Origin: Alphaproteobacteria bacterium
GTDB taxonomy: Bacteria; Pseudomonadota; Alphaproteobacteria; JABAAW01
Length of the DNA: 7,790 nucleotides
Assembly (NCBI GenBank): GCA_014238625.1
Contig: JABAAS010000040.1
Location: 1,956 to 9,745, forward strand
Direction: 5' to 3'
Shown: positions 1 to 7,200 of the stretch, one piece after another
Layout of the letters: each line of letters opens with the position of its first letter
Position numbering within the stretch: the stretch's first letter is position 1
Translations under genes and position numbers: made by a program
Notes under the pieces: model-generated
Databases searched by the model: none
What the model saw: the letters and a program-made list of their open reading frames with translations, nothing else
Told to the model about the DNA's origin: nothing

Positions 1-128
1 ATCAAGGAGTCCTTTTTTGCCGCCCATATATTAGAGCAAACGGCGCAGTTCACCTTGCGTCCTTTGGCGCCGATTGCTTCTGCGGCTATCTCGAAGAGCG
101 AGTGGCAGCGTGGACACTGCAAGTACAT
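1..128 (-). CDS. MJ0042-type zinc-ribbon protein, N-terminal fragment (runs off left edge)
   Basis: The minus strand opens with ATG at 128-126 and stays open for 42 codons to the window edge, so only the N-terminus is visible. It begins MYLQCPRCHSLFEI and carries two zinc-binding knuckles: C5-x2-C8 and C28-x2-C31, with a GRKVNCAVC stretch leading into the second pair and a Trp four residues after it. This CxxC, FEI, GRxVxCxxC, W pattern matches the short MJ0042-type zinc-ribbon domain found at the N-terminus of many alphaproteobacterial proteins, often followed by a linker and a membrane segment. The start is supported by GGAGG (complement of 138-142), nine bases before the ATG. The gene is transcribed away from the permease. 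What follows the ribbon is not visible, so the function of the whole protein is unknown. The domain call is fairly secure. Confidence 0.8.
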   Translation of the reverse strand, partial: MYLQCPRCHSLFEIAAEAIGAKGRKVNCAVCSNIWAAKKDSL

Positions 129-137
129 GGTTTATCG

Positions 138-142
138 CCTCC
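138..142 (-). promoter_or_regulatory. Ribosome binding site of the zinc-ribbon gene
   Basis: On the minus strand the bases read GGAGG, followed by nine bases and then ATG at 128. This is a strong Shine-Dalgarno match at normal spacing. It is the main support, with the conserved Cys residues, for calling a real gene in this 128-base edge fragment. Confidence 0.7.
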
Positions 143-199
143 AACTTTTGCGCGCGTTAATTCTCGTTGCTACCAAACTCTAGCTGGCTTGCGAGAGTC

Positions 200-222
200 T
201 TATACTAAGTATTATACTAAGT
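200..222. repeat. Tandem 11-bp repeat TTATACTAAGT x2, period 12
   Basis: TTATACTAAGT occurs at 200-210 and again, exactly, at 212-222, separated by one A. The pair is bracketed by the short inverted arms GCGAGA (191-196) and TCTCGC (222-227). Read on the minus strand, the two copies place TATAAT and TATAAG in a row, about 70 to 90 bases upstream of the zinc-ribbon ATG. It could be a promoter with duplicated -10 elements or a tandem protein-binding site. The repeat itself is certain; its role is inference. Confidence 0.75.
211..216 (-). promoter_or_regulatory. Candidate -10 box for the zinc-ribbon gene
   Basis: ATTATA on the plus strand gives a perfect TATAAT on the minus strand, pointing at the zinc-ribbon gene and leaving a leader of roughly 75 bases. 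No good -35 hexamer lies 16 to 18 bases upstream (the bases there read GGAAAG or CGGAAA), so this is only a candidate. It overlaps the junction of the tandem repeat. Confidence 0.3.
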
Positions 223-307
223 CTCGCTACGCGCTTTCCGCAATCCTATTTCAGAGCTTATTTACCGAACTTTTGGCGTGCTGTTTATCGCCATTATAGC
301 TTTTTAT

Positions 308-313
308 TATACT
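308..313 (+). promoter_or_regulatory. Candidate -10 box for the permease-aspS unit
   Basis: TATACT matches the TATAAT consensus at five of six positions and lies upstream of the permease on the plus strand. The upstream -35 region (around 284-290, TTTATC) is poor. An alternative is TTGGCG (273-278) with TATAGC (295-300), 16 bases apart, each matching four of six. Either would give a leader of about 140 to 155 bases that includes the 366-404 inverted repeat. Confidence 0.25.
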
Positions 314-365
314 CTAGTCTTTGCTTTTGTTTTCGGTCTTTAGCGAGGAGTCCTTGAAAATTTTA

Positions 366-404
366 TTTAGCCACACTAACATAGTTAGAGTCAGCATAGC
401 TAAA
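366..404 (-). repeat. Imperfect inverted repeat; 15-bp RNA stem on the minus strand
   Basis: TTTAGCCACACTAAC (366-380) faces GTCAGCATAGCTAAA (390-404) across a 9-base loop. As plus-strand RNA, four of the 15 positions are C-A or A-C mismatches. As minus-strand RNA, the same four positions become G-U wobble pairs and all 15 positions pair. A further AAAATT/AATTTT pair (357-362 and 415-420) lies outside the stem. On the plus strand, ACTAAC (375-380) can instead pair with GTTAGT (405-410). It may be a structured RNA element or a degraded palindromic repeat. No strong U-run follows on either strand, so it is not a clear terminator. Confidence 0.5.
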
Positions 405-450
405 GTTAGTTGAGAATTTTTTGAGGGGGATATTTTTACATTGAGTTTTT

Positions 451-456
451 GAGGAA
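451..456 (+). promoter_or_regulatory. Ribosome binding site that sets the permease TTG start
   Basis: GAGGAA lies five bases before TTG at 462-464. The nearest upstream in-frame alternative is cut off by a stop, and the first in-frame ATG is 40 codons downstream, inside a membrane helix. The Shine-Dalgarno position therefore decides for the TTG start. Confidence 0.6.
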
Positions 457-461
457 TAGTT

Positions 462-2339
462 TTGTCATTTATCTACCCGCACCTATCGCACATTTCCCTG
501 CACGCTACTCATCTACAAGTATTGTCGGTTTTTGTTCTGATTATCGGCGGTCTTTATTTTTACGCGAGCGAGTATTTTTCGATGGAGGTTACGGCTCTTA
601 TTTTGCTTTGTAGCCTATTGTTTTTATTTGTCGTATTTCCCTCCTTCGTCCCGCTCACGCACTCTTTACCGGCGACGGAGCTACTCTCTGGCTTTTCGTC
701 TCCTGCGTTGCTGACGGTTTTGAGCCTTTTAGTAATAGGCGAGGCACTAGCGAGCACTGGTGCCTTAGGGATAGTCTCTCGTTATCTTTCGCGCTTGTCT
801 TCGTTTGGCTTGTCTTTGCTATTGTTGCTACTAGCTGCGATGTTTTTGAGCGCATTTCTGAACAACATACCTGTTGTGGTTCTTTTCATCCCGGTTCTCC
901 GCGCGCTTCTTGAGCGCAAACAGCGCAACAGCCGTTGGCCGATGATGGGAATGAGTTTCGCCTCGGTTTTAGGAGGGATGACGACACTTATAGGTTCGTC
1001 TACGAATCTTTTAGTAGCTGGCTCTCTTGTTGCGATGGGACGCGAGACTCTTGATTTTTTCACGATCACTTTACCTGGCTTGTATTTAGCGTTTTTCGGA
1101 ATGCTTTACATACTACTAGTAATGCCGCGTCTTTTGCGCAGTCCTCGTGACAGCTGGGGTCGTCGCAAGTTAGATAGTGCTATACAAGGTAAGCGTTTTG
1201 TAGCGCAGTTTATGATAACTGGGGACTCTCCTTTTGTTGGCAAGGCAGCGAGCGTGCGCTTATTTTCGTCTATCGAGCGTGCGACGGTTGTTCTTGTACA
1301 ACGAGGAGAGTCTTCCTTCACGCCGCCCGATCTTTCGTTTGACTTGCGAGCAGGTGACATACTTTTGATATCCGCCTCGCGTAAGCGTATAGACGAGCTA
1401 GTCGAGGCGGAGGAGCATGGTCTTCTGCCACCGCAACTTAGTGGCGATAACCACTCTTCGCAGGCAGGCGGAGCCCATGAGGAGACAATTTTAGCGGAGT
1501 TTTTCATCCCGCCACAGTCTTCTTTTGTCGGTCGCAGCCTTCAGGACTTGCGCTTTCGTTTCCACTACCACTGTGTTGTCTTGGGTTTGGAACGCGGCAC
1601 GAGGCGTATGCTACGCAACCTCACCTCCACCCGATTGCGAGCAGGCGACATCGCGCTTGTGCAAGGTCGCACGAGCGATATCCGCGCATTAAGTCAACGA
1701 CGCGATCTTGTCGCGGTAGAGCACTCTATCCATAAGCTACCTGATGCGGAACGTGCGAGTAAGGCGGTTGGTATTTTCATCCTCTGTGTTCTTGCGGCGG
1801 CGACTGGCATGGCACCGATAGCCTTTTGCGCGCTCAGCGGAGCTACGGCGATGCTCGCGCTTGGCGTTTTGACTTTAGAGGATGCAGTCCATGCGCTTGA
1901 CCGCAAGATAGTACTTGTTATTGCTTCTGCCTTTGCGCTAGCGGCATCGCTTCAGGTAACCGGCGGTGACAGGATACTTGCGCAATGCTTTATTTACTTG
2001 ACGCATTTTGTATCCTCGCCGCCATTTGTTCTGTCATTCTTTTTCTTGTTCGTCGCACTATTATCGAATATCATATCGACGAAGGCTGCGGCGGTTTTAT
2101 TCACGCCGATAGCGGTAGCGATAGCGGACTCGCTAGGCGTTTCGCATATACCATTTGCGATAGCGGTCTTATTTGCGTCGAACTGCGCATTTGCGACGCC
2201 GATAGGCTACCAAACGAATTTGCTAGTAATGAACGCGGGGCAGTATCGCTTCGTAGACTTTGTCCGAGCTGGCTTACCATTAATTTTTGTCTGCTGGTGT
2301 TGCTTCAGCGTTTTGAGCTATGTCTACTTCTTCACTTGA
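462..2339 (+). CDS. SLC13-type permease with two central RCK_C (TrkA-C) domains
   Basis: This 625-residue membrane protein has the arrangement of the YfbS/SAC1-like branch of the SLC13 (DASS) family: two membrane halves around a soluble block of two RCK_C domains. The N-terminal half (about 19-222) contains FLNNIPVVV (132-140) and IGSSTNLL (177-184). The C-terminal half (about 436-624) contains LLSNIISTKAA (533-543) and TPIGYQTNLL (579-588). These are the paired hairpin and S/T-N substrate and sodium motifs of the inverted-repeat fold. The RCK_C domains lie at about 243-318 and 342-418, each with an RAGDI strand (296-300, 392-396), and are joined by a polar linker. Family members move anions such as sulfate or dicarboxylates with Na+; the substrate cannot be told here, and RCK_C may sense a ligand. 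The start is TTG, backed by GAGGAA. The 3' end overlaps aspS. Length is normal for this branch and no lesion is seen. Confidence 0.88.
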   Translation: MSFIYPHLSHISLHATHLQVLSVFVLIIGGLYFYASEYFSMEVTALILLCSLLFLFVVFPSFVPLTHSLPATELLSGFSSPALLTVLSLLVIGEALASTGALGIVSRYLSRLSSFGLSLLLLLLAAMFLSAFLNNIPVVVLFIPVLRALLERKQRNSRWPMMGMSFASVLGGMTTLIGSSTNLLVAGSLVAMGRETLDFFTITLPGLYLAFFGMLYILLVMPRLLRSPRDSWGRRKLDSAIQGKRFVAQFMITGDSPFVGKAASVRLFSSIERATVVLVQRGESSFTPPDLSFDLRAGDILLISASRKRIDELVEAEEHGLLPPQLSGDNHSSQAGGAHEETILAEFFIPPQSSFVGRSLQDLRFRFHYHCVVLGLERGTRRMLRNLTSTRLRAGDIALVQGRTSDIRALSQRRDLVAVEHSIHKLPDAERASKAVGIFILCVLAAATGMAPIAFCALSGATAMLALGVLTLEDAVHALDRKIVLVIASAFALAASLQVTGGDRILAQCFIYLTHFVSSPPFVLSFFFLFVALLSNIISTKAAAVLFTPIAVAIADSLGVSHIPFAIAVLFASNCAFATPIGYQTNLLVMNAGQYRFVDFVRAGLPLIFVCWCCFSVLSYVYFFT

Positions 2340-4212
2340 GCCGTTGGTTCGCTCTTCGTCTCTCTACCGCACGCAGCGTTGCGATGCGTTGCGTTTAGCG
2401 CAAGCTGGCGAGAGCGTTCGTTTAGCGGGCTGGATTTCGCGCAAGCGCAACCATGGCAACCTTCTTTTTGTAGACTTGCGCGATCATTGGGGCATCACGC
2501 AGTGCGTTTTAGAGAACCCCCTGCCTGTTGAGGGAGTTGAGTTTGACGCGCAACAGCGGGAACAAGCGTCTCTTTTTTTGCAGATGGAGAAGCTGGGTCT
2601 TGAGAGCGTTGTGAGCGTTGCTGGCGAGGTGAGGGCGCGTAGCGAGGATACCGTCAATGTGAGCTTGCCGACTGGCGATGCGGAACTATCGTTAAGGTCT
2701 ATCGAGGTTCTATCAGCCTCAGAGCCTCTACCGATGCCGGTCAATCGCGATGCGGACTACCCTGAGGATATTCGTCTAAAATATAGATTTCTCGACCTGC
2801 GCCGCGCGAGCATGCGCAAGAAGATTTTATTACGCTCGCGAGTTATCGCCGACTTGCGCGCACGAATGACGAGCGCGGGCTTTACGGAGTTTCAAACGCC
2901 GATATTGACCGCCTCGTCGCCGGAAGGAGCGCGCGACTTTTTAGTGCCCTCGCGCTTACAGGAGGGCAAGTTTTACGCCCTACCGCAAGCCCCCCAACAG
3001 TTCAAGCAGTTACTAATGATAGCTGGCTTCGAGCGTTATTTCCAGATAGCGCCGTGCTTTCGCGACGAGGACGCGCGCTCGGACCGCTCGCCTGGCGAGT
3101 TCTACCAGCTTGACTTTGAGATGGCATTTGCAAGCGAGGACGAGATTATGACGGTGATCGAGCAAGTTTTGCATGGCACTTTTAGCGAGTTTGCGAATTT
3201 CAGCGAAGGAGCTAGTAAGCTTGTATCGGCTCTACCATTTCCGCGCATTAGCTATGCGGATTCGATGTTACGCTATGGTAGCGACAAGCCCGACTTGCGC
3301 AACTCGATTGAGATATGCGATGTTTCGGATTTATTCAGAGATTCAGGTTTCGGCATTTTTGCGAAGGCTATTGCGGCTGGAGCTTGCGTTCGCGCGATAC
3401 CCGCGCCTGGAGCTGCGAGCAAGCCGCGCAGTTTTTTTGACAAACTTAACGATTGGGCTCGTTCTTTGGGAGAAAAGGGACTAGGCTACATCAGCTACCC
3501 GAGCCTATGCGAAGGGCAGGGTCCGATAGCTCGCAACATTACGAGCGATCTTTCGAGTGCTCTTGCCAAGCGTGCGCGGCTTAATGATGGTGATGCGCTA
3601 TTTTTTGTCTGCTCCGAGCGCAAGCAAGCGGAGTCTTTTTCAGCGCAGGTGCGCGAGCGTCTTGGTGTTGCCTGCGAGAGCATTGCGCAGGATAGATTTT
3701 CATTCTGCTGGATAGTAGACTTTCCGATGTATGAGCGCGATGCGGATAGTGGCGAGATTGTTTTCAGCCACAATCCATTTTCGCTGCCACGAGGCGGTTT
3801 ATCAGCGTTAAATGATCAAGACCCACTAGATATAGTAGCGAGCCAATATGACATTGTTTGCAATGGAGTTGAGCTTTCTTCTGGCGCGTTGCGCAACCAT
3901 GACTACGCGAGCCTGCAACGTGCCTTTGCGATAGCGGGCTACGATGCAAGTATTTTAGAGACGCGTTTTCCTGGTATTTTTTCAGCGATGCGTTTCGGCG
4001 TTCCTCCGCATGGAGGAGCAGCCCCTGGCATCGAGCGCATAGTGATGCTATTAGCTGGCGAGAGCAACATCCGTGAGGTCACCTGTTTCCCATTGAACCA
4101 AACAGGGCAAGACCTTTTGATGGGTGCTCCGAGTGTTATATCGAGCGAGCAGCTGAAGCCTTTAGGCTTACGCCTGCTGGATAAGGAGAAGCGGGCGAAG
4201 GGTGAAAAATAA
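2320..4212 (+). CDS. aspS: Aspartyl-tRNA synthetase (class II, bacterial type with GAD domain)
   Basis: This cytoplasmic enzyme charges tRNA with aspartate using ATP. The order is standard: an OB-fold anticodon-binding domain (about 15-130, with GWISRKRNHGNLLFVDLRD), motif 1 (about 163-190), the aspartate-site loop PQAPQQFKQ (222-230), motif 2 with FRDED (247-251, R248 contacting ATP), YGSDKPDLR, the inserted GAD domain (about 342-445), SHNPFSLP (483-490), and motif 3 (HGGAAPGIER, 564-573, catalytic R573), ending in LNQTGQDLLMGAPS. Motif 3 has Glu-572 where Asp is usual, a mild change. His-45 is the residue linked to non-discriminating AspRS that also charges tRNA-Asn. At 630 residues it is slightly long, with about 14 extra at the N-terminus; TTG at 2344 is a possible alternative start. 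ATG 2320 has only a weak GAG before it and overlaps the permease by 20 bases, which suggests coupled translation. Identity is certain. Confidence 0.97.
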   Translation: MSTSSLEPLVRSSSLYRTQRCDALRLAQAGESVRLAGWISRKRNHGNLLFVDLRDHWGITQCVLENPLPVEGVEFDAQQREQASLFLQMEKLGLESVVSVAGEVRARSEDTVNVSLPTGDAELSLRSIEVLSASEPLPMPVNRDADYPEDIRLKYRFLDLRRASMRKKILLRSRVIADLRARMTSAGFTEFQTPILTASSPEGARDFLVPSRLQEGKFYALPQAPQQFKQLLMIAGFERYFQIAPCFRDEDARSDRSPGEFYQLDFEMAFASEDEIMTVIEQVLHGTFSEFANFSEGASKLVSALPFPRISYADSMLRYGSDKPDLRNSIEICDVSDLFRDSGFGIFAKAIAAGACVRAIPAPGAASKPRSFFDKLNDWARSLGEKGLGYISYPSLCEGQGPIARNITSDLSSALAKRARLNDGDALFFVCSERKQAESFSAQVRERLGVACESIAQDRFSFCWIVDFPMYERDADSGEIVFSHNPFSLPRGGLSALNDQDPLDIVASQYDIVCNGVELSSGALRNHDYASLQRAFAIAGYDASILETRFPGIFSAMRFGVPPHGGAAPGIERIVMLLAGESNIREVTCFPLNQTGQDLLMGAPSVISSEQLKPLGLRLLDKEKRAKGEK

Positions 4213-4286
4213 GCTAAATTCGATATAAAATTACGCGTTAAGAACTAGGCGCGAAAAATCATGCAACAAGGATTACGCGCCAAGCT
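4213..4286. other. Convergent gap with short inverted and direct repeats
   Basis: This is the 74-base spacer between the aspS stop and the stop of the large minus-strand gene. It contains GGCGCG (4248-4253) facing CGCGCC (4276-4281) over a 22-base loop, and the direct repeat ATTACGCG (4230-4237, 4272-4279). Neither strand shows a compact stem followed by a T-run, so a bidirectional rho-independent terminator is not supported. Termination may be factor-dependent. Confidence 0.4.
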
Positions 4287-7200
4287 CTACCTTAGGAATT
4301 TTTGTCGATATATATCGAGGAATCCGATGTTAGTATCTTCGCCTTCCTGCAATTTTTCCACCAGTTGAGCTATGGATATGGGTTTATTTGGGTCGCTTGC
4401 TTGTGTAATGAAGTTGAAAACATCTAGCAGAGGCGAGTCTTCGATGGTTTCAGTGTAGTCTCGGGCGATTCCGTCGAGAGCTTCTGTTTCGTCTGCTAGG
4501 TATAGTGCTGCAGCGAGGTAAAGCAGGAAGCTAGCTTTGCGTTGAGATAGTCGCACTCCTTCTTCGCGTGGCGGCGGTCCTAGCAACCTTTGCAGAGCTG
4601 CTGCTGCCTCTCCCCAAGCTGCGTTGTTTCTATGTATAGCGAATCGTAGCAGGTCTGCTACTTCGGACACATCGCCAGCCAAGAGCTGTAGCGCGAAATC
4701 GTTTTGATTTAGCTCGACATGCGCTCTTGCGCGTAACCGTCGTACGTCGTCTCGATATGGCGATCCCTGTGGTGGTGTATTATCATCGAGCACCGAGAGA
4801 GCTTCTTGCGCTTGCCCTGCGAGCAGGAATAGCAAGCCTGTTTTGACGATGAGTCGGTCTTTATCGCTTTTGATGATATCGTCTACGAAGGCATTTTTTG
4901 CAATATCAGCGGCGATTTTATATAGTCTGCCTTGGCTTATCCTTTCGACTGCGCTTTCCGTTAGCAGCAGTCCTTTTTCGCCGGTAGGAATTAGCTCTTT
5001 AAAGTCTTGGTGTATTAGGTATGCTTCGGCAGGAGATAGAGGAACGCCTTCGCGTAACAGGAATAGGTCTTGGAACAAATCGACCATTTGTTTAGATAGT
5101 TCGATGGTTTGAGGTAATAGAGGGTTATCGGTTATGGCTTCGCGGTATAGCTTTAGCTGCTGGTAGAATAATCCGTTCAAGCCGTAAGTGGTGCCGAGTT
5201 CTTTTTGTATGCGAAAAGCTAGCTGATCGCCGCGCCATGCTTGATTCAGCCTTTCGAGTTTGCTTAGCACCTCTTCTTTGGGTATTTCTTCGATGTCCCT
5301 AGCGAGTACGAGAGCTTCGAGGTTTGCGCGCACTTGCCAATAGCCTATTTTTTTGTCGTTCTGCAATTTTCTAAAGATTTTTAGCGCGCGCTGATCGTTG
5401 CCGCGCTTTTGCGCGAGCGCGCCTCGCATATACGAGAAAGCATTTATGCGTCTGCGTCCTATTTCTATGGGAGACAGTTTTCCGACTTTTCGCAACCAAG
5501 CTTCAGCGGCGGCTGTATTTTCTGTTTGTATAGCGCTATCGACTCGCCATACGGCGATGTCAGCCTTTATGACCTCTGGATATAGGTTGTAGAAGTTTCC
5601 AGCTTGCTCGAAGTATTGTTCGGCGAGCAGCCATTGTTTTTTTTGAGCCGCTGCCACACCTCTCCATAACGCTGCTTCTTGCAATCGGTCGAAGACTGGC
5701 GCGCGCAGCACCTCGATAGCCTCGTCTGTTCGCTCTGCGAGCAAGAGCGCCACCGCGCGCATCAATCGAGGTGTTAGATTATTGCTAGTGAAAGAAGATG
5801 AGTATAGGTTTAGCAAGCCTAATGCTTCTTGTGCCAAGCCTTGGCTTAGGTAGTATCCGGCTAGGTTTAGATTGAATCCGCGTCGATTTTCGGAGACGGC
5901 GCGCAGGTAAATGGAGTTAAATATCTCGCGGCTTTTGCTTAGAGGTTTGTTTGGTCTTGCCCATAGATCGAAGTTTAGTATGGGTAGCCTTATGAGCTCT
6001 TCGGGCGCCCTTTCGGAGACTACTTGGTCTACATCGAGATTTTCCAACTGCAACCCGTCTGGCGTTTTTATGGCGACTCTTCCCTCGAGAGCATTTAGGG
6101 TTATGTTATTAGCGAGAGGAACGAAAGCCACTCCTTGAGCGCTTTCCAAGATTTGAAATTCTGGATATGCTCTAGCTCGGTTGATCCCTAGGCTAGGATT
6201 TTGCACTGGTATTACGAAGATATCGTCGCCGATTTCTGGGTCTCGTAGCCTTAATGTGTTTCCATATTTGTTAAACAGGAAGTTGAATTCGGCTTGTGCA
6301 TTAGCGTCTTGAGTTACAGCGGTGTTGATGTTGAAGTATGAATCTATGGGAGTATCGTGAAACTCGAGCCACCAGCTTAGCCCGACTTGTCTTAGAGCTG
6401 GATATAGTTGTTGAGCGGTTGTGAATCGCAGTATTGTAAAATCGTTATTAGGTATCTGCTCGATGCCGCCCAATGCGGAGCGAGCATTTTGAGTTTCACT
6501 TTGCGTGTCTATTCTGAAAGGTTTATCGGCGATGAACCAAATATATCCGGCTCTGCGAAAGAAAGCAGTAGCGATACCTTCTGGCAGCAGCAATTGGAAT
6601 TGGTATGCGGGAGTAGGTCTGCCAGCGGCTATTTCTTCTGCGGATGGTAGTTGGCTGCCTAGGGTTTTTCCTTGCTTGTCGAAGATGAGTGGCGGCGGCA
6701 GAGGGGGAGATGTTGCGACGAGCGGAGCGGATACCCCGATGATATCTGGCAGAGCAGATTTGTCCAAATTGACATTATGTAGAATATCTACGACTATTCT
6801 TGTTCCGGCTACGAAGTGTCGATACTCGTTTTCCTGAGGCAGTGGAACAGAGAAGATATTACGGTTTGCGAAGCGTTGAGTTCTAGCGGGCGCGAAGTCT
6901 TCTCTTGGCGAGAATCCCAAGGTACGCAAATCGAGAGGGTTAGCTCGATTGAATGTTATAGCGAGTCTTCTACCTGTTCTTTCGATCAGATATTTAGTTG
7001 GCTCGTTGTAATCGAAGATGAATCTAGTGTAGTCCCCGTGCCTTCCGCCTCGCACTGTTATGGCGGGCAATTGTGGCGAGCTTGGAACTGCGCTAGGAGT
7101 TACGCCTAGCGCCCCTTGAGCGATGTTACTATCTTGCAGTTGATTTGCGAATAGATCGATAACGACTCGATTTCCGTATGCGAAGTCTCGCATAGTTACC

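Larger units (their letters stand above)
129..461. other. Divergent intergenic region, 333 bases
   Basis: This is AT-rich spacer between the minus-strand zinc-ribbon gene and the plus-strand permease. It holds the ribosome binding sites of both genes, a tandem 11-base repeat (200-222), candidate -10 boxes on both strands (211-216 minus, 308-313 plus), and a long imperfect inverted repeat (366-404) bounded by AAAATT/AATTTT. A short open frame crosses its left part, but its translation resembles no protein I know and has no supporting start context. No tRNA or other known RNA gene was recognised. Confidence 0.6.

Noticed and set aside
102..299. 65-codon plus-strand frame in the left intergenic region
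   Set aside because: It overlaps the start of the zinc-ribbon gene on the other strand, has no ribosome binding site, runs through the tandem repeat and resembles no known protein.
5..355. 10-mer AGGAGTCCTT occurring at 5-14 and 346-355
   Set aside because: One copy is inside the zinc-ribbon coding frame, the other is upstream of the permease. Two copies of a near-palindromic 10-mer are too little to call a repeat family.
354..413. 19-codon leader ORF (TTG start, LKILFSHTNIVRVSIAKVS) after GAGGAG
   Set aside because: The spacing between GAGGAG and TTG is only three bases, the peptide has no regulatory codon run, and it lies over an inverted repeat that explains the sequence equally well.
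2100..2135. Short GATAGCG-like repeats in the permease gene
   Set aside because: They are explained by codons for an Ala/Ile/Val-rich membrane helix (PIAVAIADS).
1985..2398. 137-codon plus-strand frame across the permease-aspS junction
   Set aside because: It lies wholly over two well-supported genes in another frame, and its translation shows no recognisable domain.
4305..4318. Perfect 14-bp palindrome TCGATATATATCGA
   Set aside because: It encodes the near-terminal DIYR residues of the large gene, is simple AT alternation in its core, and has no second copy seen in the window.
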